Positions 57,801 through 64,000 of a stretch of 64,000 nucleotides of DNA are shown in pieces; within the stretch, counting starts at the first letter, position 1; every line of letters begins with the position of its first letter. The notes below the pieces were generated by a model. It had not been told where the DNA came from. It saw nothing but the letters and a program-made list of their open reading frames with translations, and did not search any database. The translations under genes were made by a program, and so were the position numbers. The DNA comes from Psychrobacter arenosus (GTDB lineage Bacteria > Pseudomonadota > Gammaproteobacteria > Pseudomonadales > Moraxellaceae): the NCBI RefSeq assembly GCF_904848165.1, contig NZ_LR884459.1, positions 1,302,001 through 1,366,000 of the forward strand. Direction: 5' to 3'.

Positions 57801-58189
57801 AACGCTTGCCCTTCTGTAGCGCCTTGCAACAAGGTACTAATTTGGGTCAATAAAGCACTACCGGCTAGCAATAAAAAGACGTAAGCGATCACTCTTAATA
57901 AGCCAAAAGTTGGCTTTCTTTCCCACCATAACAGCACGGTCTCATAGGCTAAAAAGGCAAATAGCCACCATGCACCCCAACCAAAAAAGACATAGAACAT
58001 ATCGGACAGCCAAGCGCCCGTTGCCCCGCCCATATTATTGATACTGGTCATATCGCTACTAATATGGGACCAGCTGGGGTCGTTTGCCGAATAGGTCACC
58101 AAAATCACAAATAGGTACAAAGCTAAAAAGAGCCCTAATACTGTAAATATTCCTTTTTTGACATAATCTATAATTTGTGCAAATGTCAC
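54836..58189 (-). CDS. ftsK: DNA translocase FtsK
   Basis: This septal DNA pump moves the chromosome terminus during division and activates XerCD recombination. It has 1117 residues and begins with GTG at 58189 after AAAGGTGA. Four N-terminal membrane helices (about 15-175) are followed by a roughly 450-residue linker rich in Ala, Thr, Ser and Glu. The alpha/beta motor carries Walker A GTTGSGKS (about 782-789, K788) and Walker B LILIDPK; the C-terminal gamma winged-helix ([25 protein letters not shown]) recognises KOPS. All functional parts are present. Linker size is in the normal range. Single gene. Confidence 0.96.
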   Translation of the reverse strand: [1117 protein letters not shown]

Positions 58190-59878
<1,689 letters not shown>

Positions 59879-60023
59879 GCCCCATAACGCTGCTATATTT
59901 ATGACATTTTTACGATATAAGCTGTTTAATAAAGCCGAATCTCATATTATTAGTAATTGATAAGTATGGTTTTATGCTTATAACATAACTATAAATTCGT
60001 TGGCGTAATCCGTTAGAATAGAG

Positions 60024-60050
60024 AGGCTGTCTTTTATAAGGCAGCCTTTT
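60024..60050 (+). terminator. Terminator downstream of trxB
   Basis: 10-bp stem AGGCTGTCTT/AAGGCAGCCT (one G-U pair) followed by a short T run. Confidence 0.7.
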
Positions 60051-60190
60051 GCATAAGTGCTGATTGAAGAGGCTAGTTATTAAACGTCAGTTATGCAATG
60101 TTAGTTATTAAGCACTGAGTATTAAGCGTTAACTATTAAATGCTAAGCAATCATTTAAATGTATTACCCCGTTAAATTAAGAAGACTCTT

Positions 60191-60961
60191 ATGACCCTGC
60201 TGTCACAAATTTTGGCCAGCAACCATTACGATTTCCCAGACCCTATGGCCGCTGACCCACAGCACACTGGTTTGATTGCCATGGGGGCAGATTTGGCACC
60301 CGCTACCCTACTCTCGGCGTATTGCCAGGGTATGTTTCCTTGGTTTAATGATGATGAGCCTATCGCGTGGTGGTGCCCTGAGCCGCGCTGCGTCATAGCC
60401 CCTAGTGATTATCAGCCCAGTAAGTCGCTGCGTAAGACTGCTAAGAAAACGGCGTGGAAAATTACACTTAATCAAGCCTTTGACGAGGTGATTCAAAACT
60501 GTAGTCTGCCGCGCAGTTATAGTGAAGACACTTGGATTCACGAAGAAATGATAGAGGCCTATCTCACCTTACATCAACTGGGTTTCGCGCACAGTATTGA
60601 GGTATGGCAAGCTGCTGATACTGATGACGGTTGGCAGCTTATTGGTGGGTTATATGGCTTAAAAATAGGCAGCATCTATTTTGGTGAGTCGATGTTTCAT
60701 ACGGTCACCGATGCCTCTAAGATAGCTTTTTGGGCGTTGATGCGGTTATGCGACTATAGCAAGATTCCTTTAGTCGATTGCCAATTGCCTAACCCCCACT
60801 TGTTGAGCTTAGGCGCTCAGACTTTAGAACGACAACAATTTTTAAAACTTCTGTCTAAACTGACCGGCGAGCAAGGGGACTCGTGGCAATCCCATAACTT
60901 TGAGGCGATCACCTGTCAGTCGTTATTAACTGACGTAACTTGGCAATCCAAAGGTTGCTAA
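60191..60961 (+). CDS. aat: Leucyl/phenylalanyl-tRNA-protein transferase
   Basis: This cytoplasmic enzyme adds Leu or Phe from charged tRNA to N-terminal Arg or Lys of proteins, making substrates for ClpS/ClpAP. The 256 residues show the family phrases GLIAMGADLAPATLLSAYCQG, GMFPWF, PIAWWCPEPRCVI, IGGLYGLKIGSIYFGESMF and LVDCQLPNPHLLSLGA. The ATG at 60191 starts MTLLSQILASNHYDFPD. A MerR-type gene follows on the same strand after 70 bases, probably separate. clpS and clpA are not in the window. Confidence 0.95.
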   Translation: MTLLSQILASNHYDFPDPMAADPQHTGLIAMGADLAPATLLSAYCQGMFPWFNDDEPIAWWCPEPRCVIAPSDYQPSKSLRKTAKKTAWKITLNQAFDEVIQNCSLPRSYSEDTWIHEEMIEAYLTLHQLGFAHSIEVWQAADTDDGWQLIGGLYGLKIGSIYFGESMFHTVTDASKIAFWALMRLCDYSKIPLVDCQLPNPHLLSLGAQTLERQQFLKLLSKLTGEQGDSWQSHNFEAITCQSLLTDVTWQSKGC

Positions 60962-61031
60962 TATTTATAAAAATTTAGAGATAAAAACTGTTATAGCAAG
61001 CTAAGTTTTGGTCAAACCACAGGAGCATCAT

Positions 61032-61478
61032 ATGCAGACGGAGGTTCATTATTTACTTATTGGTGAGCTTGCTAAGCAGGCAGGCACTACCAAAGACACC
61101 ATCCGCCATTACGATCAGTTGGGGCTGTTAAAGTCGCGCAAACGCCAAGCCGGCTCGCGCCATTATAGTGAGTACCATCCTGAGTGTATTCATAGGATTA
61201 AGACCATTAAAGACGCGCAGACGGTTGGTTTTAAATTGACTGAGATGCGTGGCAGTTTTAATGATTATTATGATGGTACGCTGAATGTTGAAGAGCAAAT
61301 CGTCACGATTACTGAAAAGCTGGAACAAGCCTTAAAGCAACAGCGCAGTTTAGATACTGTGGTTATGCAATTGACCAATCGCTTATCCCAATTAGAGCAA
61401 ATGAAACTGGCGAATTTTCAGTCTGTGCCGCGCTGTGAAATTGAAGATTTGTCAGAATCGTCATTACGAAAAAAGTAA
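61032..61478 (+). CDS. MerR-family transcriptional regulator
   Basis: A 148-residue DNA-binding regulator. I placed the start at the ATG at 61032, with CAGGAG seven bases upstream, rather than the TTG at 61008. The N-terminal winged helix reads LIGELAKQAGTTKDTIRHYDQLGLL, followed by a SRHYSEY wing and a long coiled coil (about 85-125) for dimerisation. The C-terminus contains a single Cys (PRCEIEDL), not the Cys set of metal sensors, so the inducer is unclear. No obvious target gene is divergent from it; it may act on an unlinked promoter. Confidence 0.88.
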   Translation: MQTEVHYLLIGELAKQAGTTKDTIRHYDQLGLLKSRKRQAGSRHYSEYHPECIHRIKTIKDAQTVGFKLTEMRGSFNDYYDGTLNVEEQIVTITEKLEQALKQQRSLDTVVMQLTNRLSQLEQMKLANFQSVPRCEIEDLSESSLRKK

Positions 61479-61496
61479 GTTTCAGTATTTATAACT

Positions 61497-61988
61497 TTAA
61501 CGGTTTAAATCACAGGCCATAATCAACGCATCCATCGGCGCTTGATTGGCCGCCTGATAATAGCCCTTACGCCGATGAATCACTGCAAAGCCATAACGTT
61601 CATATAAGGCTATCGCTGGTACATTATCTGCTCTAACTTCCAATAATAAAGACTCTCCGCCCTGCGCTGTTAAAGCCGCAAACAACGCCTCCAATAATTG
61701 CGCTGCTATACCTTGCCTCTGATAGTCAGGGTGAGTAGCTATACGAAATATTTCTGCCTGCTCAAACAACTGCTGATACAGACAGTAGCCCACCACCTCT
61801 TTTTTTTGGCTCACTAGTAGCAGCTTATTGATATCTTGGCTAAGCAATTCAGTAATCGCTTGCTCATCCCAAGCGTCCAACGGCTGCACTTGCGCTTCTA
61901 TCGCTGCAACTTCCTTAATAACATTGTCCTTTATTGTGAGCAACGCTTTGTCTTTTTGGTAGTGCTGAATATGTCTGGTTGCGCTCAT
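61497..61988 (-). CDS. rimI: Ribosomal-protein-alanine N-acetyltransferase (RimI-like GNAT)
   Basis: This 163-residue cytoplasmic GNAT enzyme has the acetyl-CoA loop RIATHPDYQRQGIAAQLLEAL (motif A, R/Q-x-x-G-x-A) and the RimI-typical ending LLLEVRADNVPAIALYERYGFAVIHRRKGYY. RimI acetylates the N-terminal alanine of ribosomal protein S18 and can modify other proteins. An extension of about 35 residues at the N-terminus precedes the core. It converges with the MerR gene with 18 bases between stops. GNAT specificity is hard to fix from sequence, but the C-terminal pattern strongly favours RimI. Confidence 0.88.
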   Translation of the reverse strand: MSATRHIQHYQKDKALLTIKDNVIKEVAAIEAQVQPLDAWDEQAITELLSQDINKLLLVSQKKEVVGYCLYQQLFEQAEIFRIATHPDYQRQGIAAQLLEALFAALTAQGGESLLLEVRADNVPAIALYERYGFAVIHRRKGYYQAANQAPMDALIMACDLNR

Positions 61989-62106
61989 AGTAATGCCGTT
62001 GTTGATAAGAAATTTTTAGGTTGGTTTTATTATATATTGTACGTTTAAATCTCCCTAAATCCCTAACTCAGGATAGAGCTGTGCTTGCGTAGGAAAGAGG
62101 AACTGC

Positions 62107-62365
62107 AAATCCCCCCCAACCCCCCTTTGTAAAAGGGGGGCTTTAAAGCTCCACTCCTCTACATTGTTTAATAGAATCTGCTTTTATCCCCTCCCTTTTT
62201 TAAAGGGAGGGTTAGGGTGGGATTTTTACCTTTATTTAATAGAATCCGCTTTTGTCTCCTCCCTTTCCTAAGGAATTTCTATTTAAAGCTGATTCTCTAA
62301 AAACAACCGCTTGCAAACCTAAAATTGACATGCAATTTTTACGGTTTTCAGGGTTGGGGGGATTT
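62107..62365. mobile_element. MITE-like element with C/G-rich terminal inverted repeats
   Basis: The left end AAATCCCCCCCAACC (62107-62121) is matched in inverse by GGTTGGGGGGATTT (62352-62365), differing by one C. Two internal hairpins are seen (CCCCCCTTT.../AAAAGGGGGG near 62120-62140, and CCTCCCTTT/AAAGGGAGG near 62190-62210). A 31-base internal direct repeat occurs at 62167 and 62235. No protein is encoded. A worn relative lies at 20742-20808. The layout is that of a small non-autonomous element. Confidence 0.65.
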
Positions 62366-62391
62366 AGTATTGAACAAAATACGCATAAAAA

Positions 62392-62423
62392 AAAAGCCGT
62401 CCTCAAAAAGAGAACGGCTTTTT
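62392..62423 (-). terminator. Terminator of tuf
   Basis: Minus-strand stem AAAAGCCGT(T)CTC/GAG(G)ACGGCTTTT with a long T run after it, 55 bases past the tuf stop. Confidence 0.9.
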
Positions 62424-62476
62424 AGCTAACAACTAACCGATTGCTCGGCTAGCGTTAGATAGCTTAGGGTTGTGGC

Positions 62477-63667
62477 TTATGCGTGAACAGTAGCAACAAC
62501 ACCAGCGCCTACAGTACGGCCGCCTTCACGAATAGCGAAGCGAAGACCTTTGTCCATAGCGATTGGGTGGATAAGCTCTACGCCCATCTCAACGTTATCA
62601 CCAGGCATTACCATTTCAGTACCGTCTTGTAATTGGATTGCGCCAGTTACGTCAGTAGTACGGAAGTAGAACTGTGGACGATAGCCGTTTAGGAATGGTG
62701 TGTGACGACCACCCTCTTCTTTTGACAGTACGTATACTTCAGCGTCAAACTTAGTGTGAGGAGTGATTGAACCTGGCTTAGCTAGTACTTGGCCACGTTG
62801 TACATCTTCACGCTTAGTACCACGTAGTAGTACACCACAGTTTTCGCCAGCACGACCTTCGTCTAGCAATTTACGGAACATCTCAACACCAGTACAAGTG
62901 GTTTTTTGAGTGTCACGGATACCAACGATTTCGATTTCGTCGCCAACTTTAACGATACCAGACTCAACACGGCCTGTTACTACAGTACCACGACCAGAGA
63001 TTGAGAATACGTCTTCGATAGGCATCAAGAATGCTTTATCGATGTCACGCTCAGGCTCAGGGATGTAAGTGTCTAGGATGTTAAGCAGTTCTACAACCGC
63101 TGGCTCACCGTATTTGCCGTCTGAACCTTTAAGCGCTTCAGTAGCTGAACCTTTAACGATTGGCGTGTCATCACCTGGGAAGTCGTAGTCAGATAGAAGC
63201 TCACGAACTTCCATTTCTACTAGCTCAAGCAATTCTTCGTCATCAACGATGTCACATTTGTTCATGAAAACAACGATGTATGGTACGCCAACCTGACGTG
63301 ATAACAAGATGTGCTCACGAGTTTGTGGCATAGGGCCGTCAGTAGCAGATACTACTAGGATAGCGCCGTCCATCTGTGCCGCACCAGTGATCATGTTTTT
63401 AACATAGTCGGCGTGACCTGGGCAATCGACGTGCGCGTAGTGACGTGATTCAGTGTCATATTCTACGTGTGAAGTGTTGATCGTGATACCACGAGCTTTT
63501 TCTTCAGGAGCACTATCGATAGCTGCGTAGTCTTTGGCTTCGCCGCCAGAAGTTTTAGCAGCAACTGTTGCGATAGCAGCAGTTAGAGTGGTTTTACCGT
63601 GGTCAACGTGTCCGATGGTACCGACGTTGACGTGTGGCTTGTTACGTTCAAACTTGGCCTTTGCCAT
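62477..63667 (-). CDS. tuf: Translation elongation factor Tu
   Basis: EF-Tu delivers aminoacyl-tRNA to the ribosome. The 396 residues carry GHVDHGKT (P-loop, 19-26), the switch I RGITIN, DCPGH, NKCD and a complete domain 2 and 3, ending [11 protein letters not shown]. Codon use is highly biased, as expected for a very highly expressed gene. It has AGAAGGA eight bases before the ATG. No fusA or rpsG lies within the 333 bases upstream and a terminator follows, so it may be a separate tuf copy rather than the tail of the str operon; the window ends too soon to tell. Confidence 0.98.
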   Translation of the reverse strand: MAKAKFERNKPHVNVGTIGHVDHGKTTLTAAIATVAAKTSGGEAKDYAAIDSAPEEKARGITINTSHVEYDTESRHYAHVDCPGHADYVKNMITGAAQMDGAILVVSATDGPMPQTREHILLSRQVGVPYIVVFMNKCDIVDDEELLELVEMEVRELLSDYDFPGDDTPIVKGSATEALKGSDGKYGEPAVVELLNILDTYIPEPERDIDKAFLMPIEDVFSISGRGTVVTGRVESGIVKVGDEIEIVGIRDTQKTTCTGVEMFRKLLDEGRAGENCGVLLRGTKREDVQRGQVLAKPGSITPHTKFDAEVYVLSKEEGGRHTPFLNGYRPQFYFRTTDVTGAIQLQDGTEMVMPGDNVEMGVELIHPIAMDKGLRFAIREGGRTVGAGVVATVHA

Positions 63668-64000
63668 GGGTATATCCTTCTGTTATTAAAAGTTTAGAAG
63701 CACTAATGCTATAAAGCTTTTATACCAACTGCTAGTGCTATATCTCACTGTCCGGTGGTCACTTTATTGCAAGTAGACTCTAAGACTTCGTTGTCATTAA
63801 TTAACGGTTCATTAATAAGAGATGGCCCTACTTCGCCATCGCTACGGCCTCACCCTATTATAGACCAGCTATGCTAGGGGATATTTTCTAAAACTGCTAT
63901 TGAAGCTAGCCCTTTTGTTCTTTTAACTACTCAATGCAAGTAATGATGAGTAGAACGAAGGTTTAGCTTTTTATTATTAATAGGTTATATACTAACTGAC
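63668..64000. other. Leader of tuf at the right edge
   Basis: No ORF or tRNA is recognisable in these 333 bases. The tuf promoter, or the intergenic part of a longer operon, lies here. Confidence 0.35.

Overview
The window looks like chromosomal DNA of a gammaproteobacterium of the Moraxellaceae, most likely Psychrobacter. This is inferred from protein flavour and gene content: secreted family I lipases with a dedicated foldase, the glnD-dapC order, lemA with TPM-domain partners, EF-Tu of gammaproteobacterial type, moderate GC and AT-rich intergenic DNA. No rRNA is present to confirm it. Most genes are single housekeeping or envelope genes with their own promoters and terminators; long operons are few.

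Layout. 1-5.1 kb: 5' end of an LprI-like secreted protein, queF, an orphan AmiS/UreI channel, a YadGH-type ABC exporter and a c5-type cytochrome. 5.4-8.3 kb: tRNA-Arg(CCG), then a 2.4-kb accessory insert bounded by two copies of a 76-bp piece of a small multidrug resistance (SMR) gene. The insert holds a broken CdiA-type toxin C-terminus, a membrane protein placed like its immunity gene, and coding relics. 8.3-16 kb: sirtuin cobB, lemA with two TPM-domain genes, an alanine/glycine:sodium symporter and a fasciclin lipoprotein. 16.2-26.3 kb: metH and a small unknown gene, a RhuM-Fic protein, a BASS transporter, two tandem 51-codon DUF2256 genes, and PD40 and META lipoproteins.

26.5-33.3 kb is a lipase array on the minus strand: a lipase followed by its foldase, then three more lipase paralogues and the 3' scrap of another. 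One paralogue looks like a mosaic of its two neighbours. 33.7-44.7 kb: map, glnD, dapC, then a CBS/DUF294 nucleotidyltransferase-like gene 3 bases from a DEDDh exonuclease gene, and dacB. 44.8-64 kb: a macrodomain protein, DUF421 and DUF2147 proteins, rlmH, a DODA-type dioxygenase, an amidase, a metallo-beta-lactamase-fold hydrolase, pepF, ftsK, trxB, aat, a MerR regulator, rimI and tuf. A MITE-like element lies between rimI and tuf.

How the genes work together. The lipase cluster is a secreted lipid-degrading unit in which one membrane-anchored foldase probably serves four lipases. glnD (nitrogen sensing), dapC and dacB (peptidoglycan precursor supply and remodelling), and ftsK (chromosome segregation) are core growth functions. 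The most unusual parts are the decayed contact-dependent toxin module beside the tRNA, with its 9-bp in-frame repeat and internal amber codon, and the recombining lipase array.
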